A stretch of DNA of 64,000 nucleotides from an uncultured Enterocloster sp. (GTDB lineage: Bacteria; Bacillota; Clostridia; Lachnospirales; Lachnospiraceae). The position numbers and the translations under genes were made by a program. The DNA is taken from NCBI GenBank assembly GCA_944384065.1, contig CALWRY010000003.1, positions 17,348 to 81,347 on the forward strand, read 5' to 3'. The notes under the pieces were generated by a model that was given only the letters and a program-made list of their open reading frames with translations, did no database searches and was not told the DNA's origin. How positions within the stretch are numbered: the first letter of the stretch is position 1; each line of letters starts with the position of its first letter. Of the stretch, positions 53,503-61,716 are shown piece by piece.

Positions 53503-54852
53503 TTATACCGCTGCATGGCTTACTGCAAAGTCCGCCTGCTTCTTCCACCTTTCGTAGAGCTTTATAGTCACAGCCAGACACATTCCCTCGGATACCAGCG
53601 ATGCCAGCCATATGCCGGCCGCCCCAAACAGGGCGGACATAACAGCCAGGGATATCGCCAAAAACAGAAAACTTCTGCATACAGAGATAACCAGGGAATA
53701 GTTTGGGCTGTTGATAGCGGTCAAAAAGCCGCTGATTAATATATTATACCCCATAAGCAAAAAAGACAAGCAGTACAGCCGCAAAGCGTCCACCGTCACG
53801 TCAAACAGCCCCGCGTTTTCCTCCTCCAGGAATACTCCTACTGCCTTTCCCCCCGCCGCCTGCAGGCCGGCGACCATGATCACCGAGCAGACAAATACGG
53901 TTTTTACCCCGTACCGCAGGATTCTGCGGAAGGTCTGGTGCTGCTTCGCCCCATAATAAAAGCTTACCAAAGGCTGCATTCCCTGGGTAATGCCGGACAT
54001 CGTATTTCCCGCCACTGTAAAGATATAGGCCAGCACCGTATAACAGATTACGCCCTCCTCCCCAATCACCCGGAGAATCACAAAATTAAACAAAAAGATT
54101 GTCAGCCCTCCGGCCAGCTCCATAAAACAGTTGGGGATACCTATTTTGATAATCTGCTTATACACGCCCAGATCCCACCGGAACCTTTGAATCCGAAGAT
54201 TTTTCCGGTGCGTGGCAAAATAAATAAGAAAAATACTGGTTGAAATCACCTGGGACAGACCGGTGGCCAGAGCGGCCCCTCCAATTCCCATTCCCAGCTT
54301 CATGACAAATACATAGTCCAGCACAATATTGGTCAGACCGCAGGCGGAAACGCCGATGGCCGTCACCTGCGGCGCTCCGTTTGCCTTAACCTGAACCTCC
54401 ATGTTGTAAGATACGATAAAAAATACGGCGAAGATCGCAATCCAGCGCACATATCCCTTTACGTATTCCAGCGTAGGCTCCGTGGCCCCCAAAAAATATG
54501 CCACCTTCTCCAGATTCAGCAAAACCAGCCCGCCAATGAGCAGACCCAGGCCAGTCACGCACACCAGATTCTGGCTGAATAACTGCCTGGCTCTCTCCAA
54601 ATCCCCCCGTCCCAGGGCGAAGGAAATAACTGTAGAGGTTCCCGTGGCAAACAGCAGGCCTGCAGCGAACACAAAGTTGTTAAAGGGCATGGACAAATTC
54701 ACCGCTGCCAGGGCCACCGGCCCCACGCCTCTTGCCACGAAGAAACCGTCTACAATTGTATAGAAAGCAAAGATCCACATGGAGATAATGGATGGAATCA
54801 CGAACCGGAGAAATGTCAGGATTAACGGCTTTCCGCCTTTTCCTCTCTCCAT
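53503..54852 (-). CDS. MATE family efflux transporter (cluster 2, proximal)
   Basis: A 449-aa MATE transporter (FVIPSIISMWIFAFYTIVDG, MPFNNFVFAAGLLFATGTST, SGITQGMQPLVSFYYGAKQH). AAGGAG precedes the ATG by 6 bases. It begins 20 bases after cupin D, so it is part of cluster 2, matching the MATE gene at the end of cluster 1 in position though not obviously its closest homologue. Confidence 0.91.
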   Translation of the reverse strand: MERGKGGKPLILTFLRFVIPSIISMWIFAFYTIVDGFFVARGVGPVALAAVNLSMPFNNFVFAAGLLFATGTSTVISFALGRGDLERARQLFSQNLVCVTGLGLLIGGLVLLNLEKVAYFLGATEPTLEYVKGYVRWIAIFAVFFIVSYNMEVQVKANGAPQVTAIGVSACGLTNIVLDYVFVMKLGMGIGGAALATGLSQVISTSIFLIYFATHRKNLRIQRFRWDLGVYKQIIKIGIPNCFMELAGGLTIFLFNFVILRVIGEEGVICYTVLAYIFTVAGNTMSGITQGMQPLVSFYYGAKQHQTFRRILRYGVKTVFVCSVIMVAGLQAAGGKAVGVFLEEENAGLFDVTVDALRLYCLSFLLMGYNILISGFLTAINSPNYSLVISVCRSFLFLAISLAVMSALFGAAGIWLASLVSEGMCLAVTIKLYERWKKQADFAVSHAAV

Positions 54853-54872
54853 ATTCCGCTCCTTATCTTCTC

Positions 54873-55613
54873 TCAGTTGGTCTCATAGTACTGGGGAACA
54901 ATCTTCTTCTCCTCTACCCAGTGCTCGAACCAGATATAGAACACGGTCTTTCCGGGCTCGGCAACCAGGGAGTGATCCAGGCCAGCCTTCACATAGCTGA
55001 ACTCATGCTCCAGATGATGAACCGACTCATCCTCCACGGTAAAAGTAAAGTCGGATCCGGGTAGGGCGTAATTCCACTGGGCAACCTCCCCATGGCCCCT
55101 CTCCTTTGTCCCTTCTCCCTCTGCCCGGACAATGCCCATCAGCACGCGGGCCAGATTTCCATCGCTGATCACCGTCCAGCTCTTGGTATGGGGGCCCTTG
55201 CAGCTCTGATCGTAGGGCTCCAGCTCAGAGAACTTCTTAAAGCTGGGGAGAACCATATGGGTATCCTCATAGGCAATCTTATCGGACTCCAGCATATCCA
55301 CCACCCAGAGGGCGATGATCATATCCTCAGCCGCATAAATAGTGAATGTCTCCTTGTCAAAGTTGGGAATATAGAAGCTCAGCTCCTTGATGTTGTAGGC
55401 CTCCTTTTCCCCGCAGATATATCCGGAGCCCTGCACAAAGCTGAACACCTGGATCTTGTCCCCAAACGTCTCCGGCTTCACCGTATGACCTGCCTTCAGC
55501 ACGCACTGATAGCAGCGCACCAGGGGATACACGCCCTCAAGCACCTCTGTCTGGGCATATCCGTCCTTAAACTCCATCTGCAAATCCTTCATTCTCGCAA
55601 TATCAATCGCCAT
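54873..55613 (-). CDS. Bicupin-like protein, GH type (cluster 2, D)
   Basis: A 246-aa bicupin-family member (TEVLEGVYPLVRCYQCVLKA, IPNFDKETFTIYAAEDMI). The C-terminal motif ERGHGEVAQWNYALPGSDF keeps His174 and Gln179, with Ala at the glutamate position; AGLDHSLV gives His214. Most like A and B of cluster 1. The start at 55613 has GGAGG 9 bases upstream; the ATG at 55667 lies in the upstream gene. The loss of one ligand argues for a different or weaker metal site than E. Confidence 0.74.
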   Translation of the reverse strand: MAIDIARMKDLQMEFKDGYAQTEVLEGVYPLVRCYQCVLKAGHTVKPETFGDKIQVFSFVQGSGYICGEKEAYNIKELSFYIPNFDKETFTIYAAEDMIIALWVVDMLESDKIAYEDTHMVLPSFKKFSELEPYDQSCKGPHTKSWTVISDGNLARVLMGIVRAEGEGTKERGHGEVAQWNYALPGSDFTFTVEDESVHHLEHEFSYVKAGLDHSLVAEPGKTVFYIWFEHWVEEKKIVPQYYETN

Positions 55614-55663
55614 TTTCCTTAACCTCCGTATCAGCTTCAATTTTCCGCAGCCATCCGGCCCTG

Positions 55664-56410
55664 TCATTTGCCGGCCTTTTTCGCCGCCAGCTCCGCCTTG
55701 GTGAGCTCTGTCTCAAACCATACATAGTGGACGAATTTTCCCTCTTCCACCTCAATGGCATGTTCAATGTCCGTGGAAATGTAGGCCCAGTCCCCTTCCT
55801 TCAGCTCAATCTCCTCACCGGCCGCCCGGTAAATAAAGCTGGTTCCGGGCATTCCATAGTACCACTGCCGCAGATTGTCGTGGCTGTGGGGAGCCGCCTT
55901 GTTGGGGCCGGTTCCTATAATAGCGCCCATGGTCATCCTGGTAAGGAAATCCGTGTCCAGGATGGAGTAGGCCTTGATGCCGTCCGGCCGGAAGCCTTCC
56001 TTATACCGGATAGACTGGCTGGTGGGGCAGAAGCGGGGCAGCTCAATGTGCCATTTTTCAAACCTCTCGTAATCCTCCGGCAGCATGGTGCAGATTAACT
56101 GCAAAAACTCCATATCCGTCACCGCGTGGAGCACATTCTTTTCCAGATCCATATTGGGAATGAAAATAGCCGGCTCGTCGATGTTGAAGGCCTTGTTGTC
56201 CGTCACCACAAAGCCCTGTCCCTTGGTGAAGTAATAGATCTGGGTTCTGTCCCCAAAGGTCTCCAGCTCCACCACAGTTCCCGCTTTCACCACACATTTA
56301 TAGGTATTCACGCCCTCTACCATGCCGGGCAGCATTTCCGCCCTGCTGATTCCATTTCCCAGATCCGCAAACACCATATCCTCGCTCTTCTGATAGCAGA
56401 TTACTCCCAT
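55664..56410 (-). CDS. Bicupin-like protein, HxH type (cluster 2, E)
   Basis: A 248-aa member of the family with PHSHDNLRQWYYGMPGTSF (His175, His177, Gln182; Arg181 in place of Glu) and DIEHAIE (His217). Counterpart of C in cluster 1. N-terminal half has SRAEMLPGMVEGVNTYKCVV and IPNMDLEKNVLHAVTDMEF. It follows the permease gene by 19 bases and precedes D. Reaction unknown. Confidence 0.75.
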   Translation of the reverse strand: MGVICYQKSEDMVFADLGNGISRAEMLPGMVEGVNTYKCVVKAGTVVELETFGDRTQIYYFTKGQGFVVTDNKAFNIDEPAIFIPNMDLEKNVLHAVTDMEFLQLICTMLPEDYERFEKWHIELPRFCPTSQSIRYKEGFRPDGIKAYSILDTDFLTRMTMGAIIGTGPNKAAPHSHDNLRQWYYGMPGTSFIYRAAGEEIELKEGDWAYISTDIEHAIEVEEGKFVHYVWFETELTKAELAAKKAGK

Positions 56411-56429
56411 ATACTTATTCTCCTTTTAT

Positions 56430-57119
56430 TTATGCCTCTTTTTTGGCGGGGCCCATAGCCACCATATGTTTTCCGAGCTTCTTCTCCAGCATTACCTGCA
56501 GCTTGCTGAGCACGGAACTGAAAATCAAATATACCAAACCTACCTCAAGGTAGAGCCAGAGCGGCTCAAATGTCACAGCCACAATCTGCTGGCCGATCTG
56601 GAAGATCTCGCGCACAGTCAGAATCGCGGTCAGAGACGTATCCTTAAGCAAGCTGATGAACATATTTCCCAGAGAGGGAACCGCAATCAGCGCTGCCTGA
56701 GGTACAATCACGTGGGTCAGCGTCTGGATTTTCTTAAATCCAAGAGCATGGCTGGCCTCCCACTGCCCCTTGGGGATGGACTGGATGGCCGCGCGGATAA
56801 TCTCAGAGTCATAGGCTCCCTCGCTGATCACCAGGCCGGTTACCGCTGACACAAAGGGAGAGAACACGATTCCCACTCTCGGAAGTCCGTAGAAAATAAC
56901 GAACAGCTGCACAATCAGGGGCGTTCCCCGGATCACCCATACATAAAACTGGGCAATTTTTGATAGTACCGTAATCTTGGACAGCCGCATCATTGCCACA
57001 ATAAAGGCCAGTATCATGCCCAGGGCAAAGGATATCAGCGTCAGCGGCACCGTTGTTTTAATGCCCGCTTCCAGGAGCGGCCAGAATGAGCTGACAAGTA
57101 TCTCTAATATTCGTTCCAT
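56430..57119 (-). CDS. Amino-acid-type ABC permease (cluster 2)
   Basis: A 229-aa HisM/GlnP-type permease: TTVPLTLISFALGMILAF, VIRGTPLIVQLFVIFYGL, and EAA loop EASHALGFKKIQTLTHVIVPQA. About five helices. GGGGAGAG precedes the ATG. It works with the binding protein encoded 18 bases upstream and the ATPase at the cluster start. Confidence 0.94.
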   Translation of the reverse strand: MERILEILVSSFWPLLEAGIKTTVPLTLISFALGMILAFIVAMMRLSKITVLSKIAQFYVWVIRGTPLIVQLFVIFYGLPRVGIVFSPFVSAVTGLVISEGAYDSEIIRAAIQSIPKGQWEASHALGFKKIQTLTHVIVPQAALIAVPSLGNMFISLLKDTSLTAILTVREIFQIGQQIVAVTFEPLWLYLEVGLVYLIFSSVLSKLQVMLEKKLGKHMVAMGPAKKEA

Positions 57120-57137
57120 TGCCGCAATCTCTCCCCT

Positions 57138-58085
57138 CTACTGATTATATACGCCGATATTGTCCGCTACTTCCTGTCCAAAATATTTCACTGCCAGCTC
57201 CTTGCAGTAGCCATCATCCAGCATCTCCTGCAGGATCTCGTTGATTTTGTCTCTCAGGGACTCATTTCCCTTTAACAGCATTCCATAGATCTCGGAATCC
57301 GTGGGATCCTCCGGCACATAGGTGTCCACCACATGAACCTTGGCGTCGGGTTTTTCTTCCATATAGGTATTGAAGGCCACCTGGGAATTTACATGGCAGT
57401 CAATCCGGTGCTGCTGAAGAAGCTCCATGGCCTGATCAAGGGATGCGTCTGTAAGCTCAGCCCCATAGGATTTCGCGATGGATCCGTAATCTCCGGTAAG
57501 GGCATTGCCGCTCAGCTTTCCGTCCAGATCTTCCCATCCATTGATCTCCGTGTTGTCATCCGCTACCACCAGCACAATGGGATCCTCCCGGTAGGCAATG
57601 GTTCCGATTAGGTCGGGGCCGGAAGCCAGATTTGCCTTTGTGATGCCGCAGAATATCACATCATACCGGTTGGCCTGAAGTCCCGCGATCACGCCGTCCC
57701 ATTTGCTGGCGATGCTCCACTCAACCTCTACGCCCAAGCGCCTGGCAATCTCCTCCACGATCTCCACATCGTAGCCCTTCAGCGTTCCCTCTGCATCATT
57801 ATACACAAATGGGTTCCAGTTGCCTTCCGCACCGGCCCGCAGGACGCCCTCATCCAACACCCTCTGAAGGGCTCCGTCCGTCGCGGCAGAGGTCTCCCCC
57901 TCAGCTGCCGCCTCCTCGCTGGAGGCCTCCTCCGAAGCTGCCTCCTCGCTGGAAGCAGCCTCCCCGGCTGCAGATGAAGCCGCCGTGGCTGCCGCCGGAG
58001 CGCTGGTCTCTGCGGCTCCCCCGCCGCACCCTGAAAGTGCCAATACCATCGCAGCTGCTACCATCATCCATTTCATTTTTCTCAT
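57138..58085 (-). CDS. Amino-acid-type ABC substrate-binding lipoprotein (cluster 2)
   Basis: A 315-aa family-3 binding protein: lipobox LSGC (Cys20), an Ala/Ser/Glu-rich linker with SSEEAASEEA repeats, then LKGYDVEIVEEIARRLGVEV and LQANRYDVIFCGITKANLAS. Where amino-acid receptors usually have an arginine (GxTxTxER) this reads GITKANLAS, so the alpha-carboxylate contact may be lost and the ligand may not be a standard amino acid. The start at 58085 has GAGGAGG and overlaps the TIM-barrel stop by 4 bases. Confidence 0.92.
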   Translation of the reverse strand: MRKMKWMMVAAAMVLALSGCGGGAAETSAPAAATAASSAAGEAASSEEAASEEASSEEAAAEGETSAATDGALQRVLDEGVLRAGAEGNWNPFVYNDAEGTLKGYDVEIVEEIARRLGVEVEWSIASKWDGVIAGLQANRYDVIFCGITKANLASGPDLIGTIAYREDPIVLVVADDNTEINGWEDLDGKLSGNALTGDYGSIAKSYGAELTDASLDQAMELLQQHRIDCHVNSQVAFNTYMEEKPDAKVHVVDTYVPEDPTDSEIYGMLLKGNESLRDKINEILQEMLDDGYCKELAVKYFGQEVADNIGVYNQ

Positions 58086-58948
58086 ACAAAATTCCTCCTC
58101 TCGCGTTTCACCCATTGTTCCAAGGCGTCCCGGTTCTTCCTGTCAGCCTCTATGGGATTTTCCCGGTACCTGTCCGCCACAATCTCCTGGGACAGGTATC
58201 CCTTGAAATTATATTTTTTTAGTGTTTCCAACATGGATGGAAGGGAAAAATCCCCGTCTCCCCATATCAAATGGTCGTCGCTCTTTGCGCTCTGCGCCAT
58301 ATCCACAAAATGGGTGTGGATCAGATTGTCGCCAAAAGCCTCAAACCACTGCTCTAAGCTCTCCCCCTGGTATCCCAGCGCCACTGTGTCCGCCATCAGC
58401 TTAAGGCCCGGGTGATCCACCTGTTTCCACAGCCGCCTTGTCTTTTCCAGGGTATCTGCTATCTTTGTCTCCGCCGATGTCAGGGACTCCAGCGCCAGGG
58501 TCACCCCATGGGCCCAGGCAAATTCCGCCAGATCCCGCAGCATTTCCTCCGACCGGCGCGCACTGTCCTCCACCGGCTCATCCCTTGTGCCCCAGCCGGA
58601 ATTCACCGTCATAATCCCCGCTCCCAGCTCGGCAGCTGCGCGGATTCCATTTTGAAAATAGGCCCTTGCGCTCTCCCAGATTTCTCTGGGCGATGCCGCG
58701 TACTGATACTGCCAGGCAAAACTGGAACTAGTTACAGCCACTATGTGCAGGTGATGCGCCTCCGCCTTTTTCCGCACAGCCCCGCAGTCATCGCAGCGCA
58801 GCCTGTCCAGGTAAAAATGAGGCGGTCCCAGCCACAGCTCCAGGCTCTCAAATCCCAGCTCCTCCTGTACTCGCAAAAAAGTTTCAAGGGACCAATTGCG
58901 GTAGTGCTGGTTCATAGCCGCAATCTGGCTCCAGCAAATCTCACTCAT
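58082..58948 (-). CDS. Sugar phosphate isomerase/epimerase-like TIM barrel, metal site intact (cluster 2)
   Basis: A 288-aa homologue of 39001-39828. Metal ligands Glu154 (LALESL), Asp187 (LMADTV), His213 (THFVDM) and Glu255 (LSQEIV) are in place, with WGDGDFSLPSML in the same position. The start at 58948 follows GGGGAGGCGG. It overlaps the companion barrel by 8 bases. Expected to epimerise or isomerise a sugar or sugar-acid derivative. Confidence 0.87.
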   Translation of the reverse strand: MSEICWSQIAAMNQHYRNWSLETFLRVQEELGFESLELWLGPPHFYLDRLRCDDCGAVRKKAEAHHLHIVAVTSSSFAWQYQYAASPREIWESARAYFQNGIRAAAELGAGIMTVNSGWGTRDEPVEDSARRSEEMLRDLAEFAWAHGVTLALESLTSAETKIADTLEKTRRLWKQVDHPGLKLMADTVALGYQGESLEQWFEAFGDNLIHTHFVDMAQSAKSDDHLIWGDGDFSLPSMLETLKKYNFKGYLSQEIVADRYRENPIEADRKNRDALEQWVKRERRNFV

Positions 58949-59666
58949 AGGCCGCCTCCCCTTCCTCCGGACACGGAGGGCTGTACACAAAATCCCCGCC
59001 ATAGCCCAACTGGCTCAGGCGCTCTGCGGCTTTCGCATCTCTTGTCTCCAGCCGCACCAGGACAATCCGGTTCCCCAAAGCCTCCATCCATTCTTCTTCC
59101 GTCTCCCCGGAAGCCGAAAGCGCCTTAAGGTTCAGCGAGACCCCCGCTTCCGGCAGCTCTTTAAGAATTCTCTTCATCGCGCCCAGATCCCGGATCGCAG
59201 CCCCTTCTTCCCGGAGTCCATTTCCCACAGCAAGGGGGATTCCCTGGTTCTCACATTCCTTTGCCAGCTTCTTTAAATTATCTCTGAGGCAGTCCTCCTG
59301 CCAGCCCTCGTCCCCGTCTCTTAAGAACCCCAAGGGTTTAAGCTCCATAAGCGGGGCGGACAGCCGGACAGCCACCCGGGCGCTCCGCTGGTAATACTCC
59401 AGGGCGGCCTCTGTAAAGGGGCTTTCCGCCGTACCACAGAGGCTGTAGCCATAGGCCTCCGGCTGATAGCACAGGATCCGCCTGCCGTCCTTTCGGAGCA
59501 TCTTCTCTACCCCGTCTATTCCCGGGCAGCCATAGCGATCCACATGCAGGTGGGGCGCCCCGGCCCACAGGGCAATCACAGGGCTTCTCTCCTTTTCCAA
59601 AAAGAAGGAGAGAGAATATTCCGAATAACGCTTATTATCCGGAGCAAATTCCGCCGCCCCCATCAC
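58941..59666 (-). CDS. Degenerate TIM-barrel companion (cluster 2)
   Basis: A 241-aa protein, about 40 residues shorter than the other barrels, recognisable by [14 protein letters not shown] and overall spacing. At all four ligand positions the usual residues are missing (LAVGNGL, VSLNLKA, VLVRLET, GDFVYSP), so it is very unlikely to be a metal isomerase itself. Its gene overlaps both neighbours by a few bases, implying tight stoichiometry with the catalytic barrel. Likely a pseudoenzyme subunit. Confidence 0.72.
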   Translation of the reverse strand: MMGAAEFAPDNKRYSEYSLSFFLEKERSPVIALWAGAPHLHVDRYGCPGIDGVEKMLRKDGRRILCYQPEAYGYSLCGTAESPFTEAALEYYQRSARVAVRLSAPLMELKPLGFLRDGDEGWQEDCLRDNLKKLAKECENQGIPLAVGNGLREEGAAIRDLGAMKRILKELPEAGVSLNLKALSASGETEEEWMEALGNRIVLVRLETRDAKAAERLSQLGYGGDFVYSPPCPEEGEAAYE

Positions 59667-60391
59667 AGAACCTTCTTTAAGAAGCGCCGCAGTCTCTCGT
59701 TCTTCGGGTTGGCGAAGAACTCCTTGGGCTCTCCTTCCTCCATGACCACGCCCTCGTCGATAAAGAGAACCCGGTCGCTTACCTCTCTGGCAAATCCCAT
59801 CTCGTGGGTGACGACAATCATCGTCGTCCCGTCCTGGGCAAGCTTCTTCATAACCTCCAGAACCTCTCCTACCATCTCAGGGTCAAGGGCGCTGGTGGGC
59901 TCATCAAAAAGCATCACCTCCGGCTCCATGGCCAGCGCCCGGGCGATGGCGATGCGCTGCTGCTGCCCGCCGGACAGGCTTCCCGGATACGCTTTCCCCT
60001 TTTCCGCCAGTCCTACCAAGGCCAAAAGCTCCCGGCCCTTTTTCTCCGCCTGCTCCTTGGGCTGCTTTTTCACATATATGGGAGCCAGGGTGATATTGTC
60101 CAGAACCGTCTTGTGCGGGAACAGATTAAACTGCTGGAACACCATTCCCAGCTGGGTGATCTTCTTCTCCACAGCCTCCCCCTTGCCCGTCATATCCACG
60201 CCCTCAAACAGGATATGGCCTCCGGTGGGAGTCTCCAGCTTATTGATGCACCGCAAAAATGTACTCTTTCCTGATCCGCTGGGGCCTATCACACAGACCA
60301 CTTCGCCTTTTTTAACTGTTGTATTTATTCCCCTCAAAACCTGATTATCGCCAAAGCTTTTTGTCAGGTTTTGCACCTCGAGCATCTCCAC
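59663..60391 (-). CDS. Amino-acid-type ABC transporter ATPase (cluster 2)
   Basis: A 242-aa GlnQ-type ATPase: [67 protein letters not shown]. First gene of cluster 2. GTG at 60391 lies 6 bases after AAGGAGG; an ATG two codons later is the alternative. It is separated from its permease gene by three others, unlike cluster 1, showing that gene order has been shuffled. Confidence 0.94.
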   Translation of the reverse strand: MEMLEVQNLTKSFGDNQVLRGINTTVKKGEVVCVIGPSGSGKSTFLRCINKLETPTGGHILFEGVDMTGKGEAVEKKITQLGMVFQQFNLFPHKTVLDNITLAPIYVKKQPKEQAEKKGRELLALVGLAEKGKAYPGSLSGGQQQRIAIARALAMEPEVMLFDEPTSALDPEMVGEVLEVMKKLAQDGTTMIVVTHEMGFAREVSDRVLFIDEGVVMEEGEPKEFFANPKNERLRRFLKKVL

Positions 60392-60449
60392 GCGCTACCT
60401 CCTTAATGCTGACTTTTGTAATGCAAAAATCCATATTTTCTTTCTCATT

Positions 60450-60463
60450 TGTAACTAGTTACA
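60450..60463. promoter_or_regulatory. LacI-type operator downstream of the cluster 2 promoter
   Basis: Perfect 14-base palindrome TGTAACTAGTTACA, located about 10-25 bases downstream of the likely cluster 2 transcription start, the position of a classical repressor site. Confidence 0.7.
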
Positions 60464-60478
60464 TTTAATCATAGTTAT

Positions 60479-60507
60479 TTTATACTATTTTATTATCAAT
60501 TTGTCAA
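60479..60507 (-). promoter_or_regulatory. Cluster 2 promoter
   Basis: Minus strand TTGACA, 17 bases, TATAAA. A 13-base direct repeat (ATAGTTATTTTAT at 60471 and 60507) overlaps both ends. Confidence 0.8.
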
Positions 60508-60563
60508 TAGTTATTTTATTTTTCTTTGCTAAATTATGCAATTTACATCCATTTTTAAATGTA

Positions 60564-60580
60564 TGTAGTTACTAGTTACA
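60564..60580. promoter_or_regulatory. Second, imperfect operator
   Basis: TGTAGTTACTAGTTACA contains a one-mismatch version of the GTAACTAGTTAC palindrome, about 110 bases from the first and upstream of the regulator's promoter. A repressor tetramer could bridge the two. Confidence 0.55.
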
Positions 60581-60605
60581 TATTTGTTAAAATACACATT
60601 CGTCT

Positions 60606-60634
60606 TTGCTATTTTTTTTGTTTTATGTTACAAT
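60606..60634 (+). promoter_or_regulatory. Promoter of the cluster 2 LacI-type gene
   Basis: TTGCTA, 17 bases, TACAAT, 34 bases before the start. Confidence 0.6.
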
Positions 60635-60668
60635 GAAACCAAATCATCTGCAGAAAGGATTTCCTTTT

Positions 60669-61688
60669 ATGAATATTAAAGAGATCGCGAAGCTGGCCGG
60701 CGTCTCCGTAGCCACAGTTTCGCGGGTGATCAACACTCCCTCCGCTGTGAGCGATAAGACCAGGGAGCGTGTACAGAAAATAATGGAAGAACAGAATTAT
60801 AAACCAAATGTATTTGCCAGGGGGCTGAATGCAAAGTCAACCAATACCGTGGGAATCCTATGCCCCGAGATGAACGACATCAACCACGCCAAAGTGATTT
60901 CCATATTGGAGCGGCTGCTCAGGAGCCACGGCTTTGACTGCCTGCTCTACTGCACAGGCTCCTACCTCCCCTATTCGAAGAAAAATCTGGAGCTGCTGGC
61001 CGCCAAGCAGGTGGCCGCCATCCTGGCCGTGGGATCCGCCTGCGATTCCGAGAACGACAAGGCGGCCTTCCGGGCCGTGGCCCAGCAGATTCCGGTCATC
61101 GTCCTAAACGGGCTGGTGAGCGCCCCCGGCGTCTACAATATTTTCTGCGATGAGGAGAGGGCAGTCCGCGATCTCACCGCAGAACTCATCCGCAGCGGAT
61201 GCCGCAGCCTCTATTTTATTGAGGACAACAGCACCTTCAGCGCCCACCAGAAGCGCACCGGATTTTTAAAGGCCATCCGCGCTGCGGGCATTGAGCGGCA
61301 GTGCGGCTTTATCAAGGTGCCTCTCGACACCCATGAGCTGATGCACGCAAAGAAACAGGTGGAATCCCTTATTTCCAAGGGCGTCCCCATAGATGCGATT
61401 CTGTCCGCGGACGATATACTGGCCGTGGGTGCGCTCCAGGCCCTAAACGCGGCTGGCATGCGCATCCCCGTCGTCGGCTTTAACGACTCGGACTACGCCA
61501 TCTGCTGCACCCCCTACCTGTCAAGCATCAATAACAGAACCGATTTCATATGCAAGATCGCGGTGGACACCCTGAATTCCCTTCTGAACGGCGAGGAAGC
61601 CCTGGACCGGGTTTCCATCTCCGCAAAGCTTGTGGAGCGCGAGACGTATGTGCGGGGCGCCTCCAGCAGCCAGACCACGGGTATATGA
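60669..61688 (+). CDS. LacI family regulator of cluster 2
   Basis: A 339-aa LacI/GalR protein. N-terminal helix-turn-helix NIKEIAKLAGVSVATVSRVI, hinge NVFARGLNAKSTNTVGILCP, effector domain with DAILSADDILAVGALQAL and VVGFNDSDYAI. The start at 60669 fits the family N-terminus and AAAGGA. It is divergent from the cluster 2 ABC gene, with palindromic operators between, so it most likely represses the cluster until a sugar-like inducer appears. That points to a carbohydrate-derived substrate despite the amino-acid-type importer. Confidence 0.95.
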   Translation: MNIKEIAKLAGVSVATVSRVINTPSAVSDKTRERVQKIMEEQNYKPNVFARGLNAKSTNTVGILCPEMNDINHAKVISILERLLRSHGFDCLLYCTGSYLPYSKKNLELLAAKQVAAILAVGSACDSENDKAAFRAVAQQIPVIVLNGLVSAPGVYNIFCDEERAVRDLTAELIRSGCRSLYFIEDNSTFSAHQKRTGFLKAIRAAGIERQCGFIKVPLDTHELMHAKKQVESLISKGVPIDAILSADDILAVGALQALNAAGMRIPVVGFNDSDYAICCTPYLSSINNRTDFICKIAVDTLNSLLNGEEALDRVSISAKLVERETYVRGASSSQTTGI

Positions 61689-61692
61689 AGCG

Positions 61693-61716
61693 GGGGAAGC
61701 TTACAGCTTCCCCTTT
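61693..61716 (+). terminator. Terminator of the LacI-type gene
   Basis: GGGGAAGCT, 3-base loop, AGCTTCCCC, then TTT. It overlaps the 3' end of the convergent symporter gene. Confidence 0.6.
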
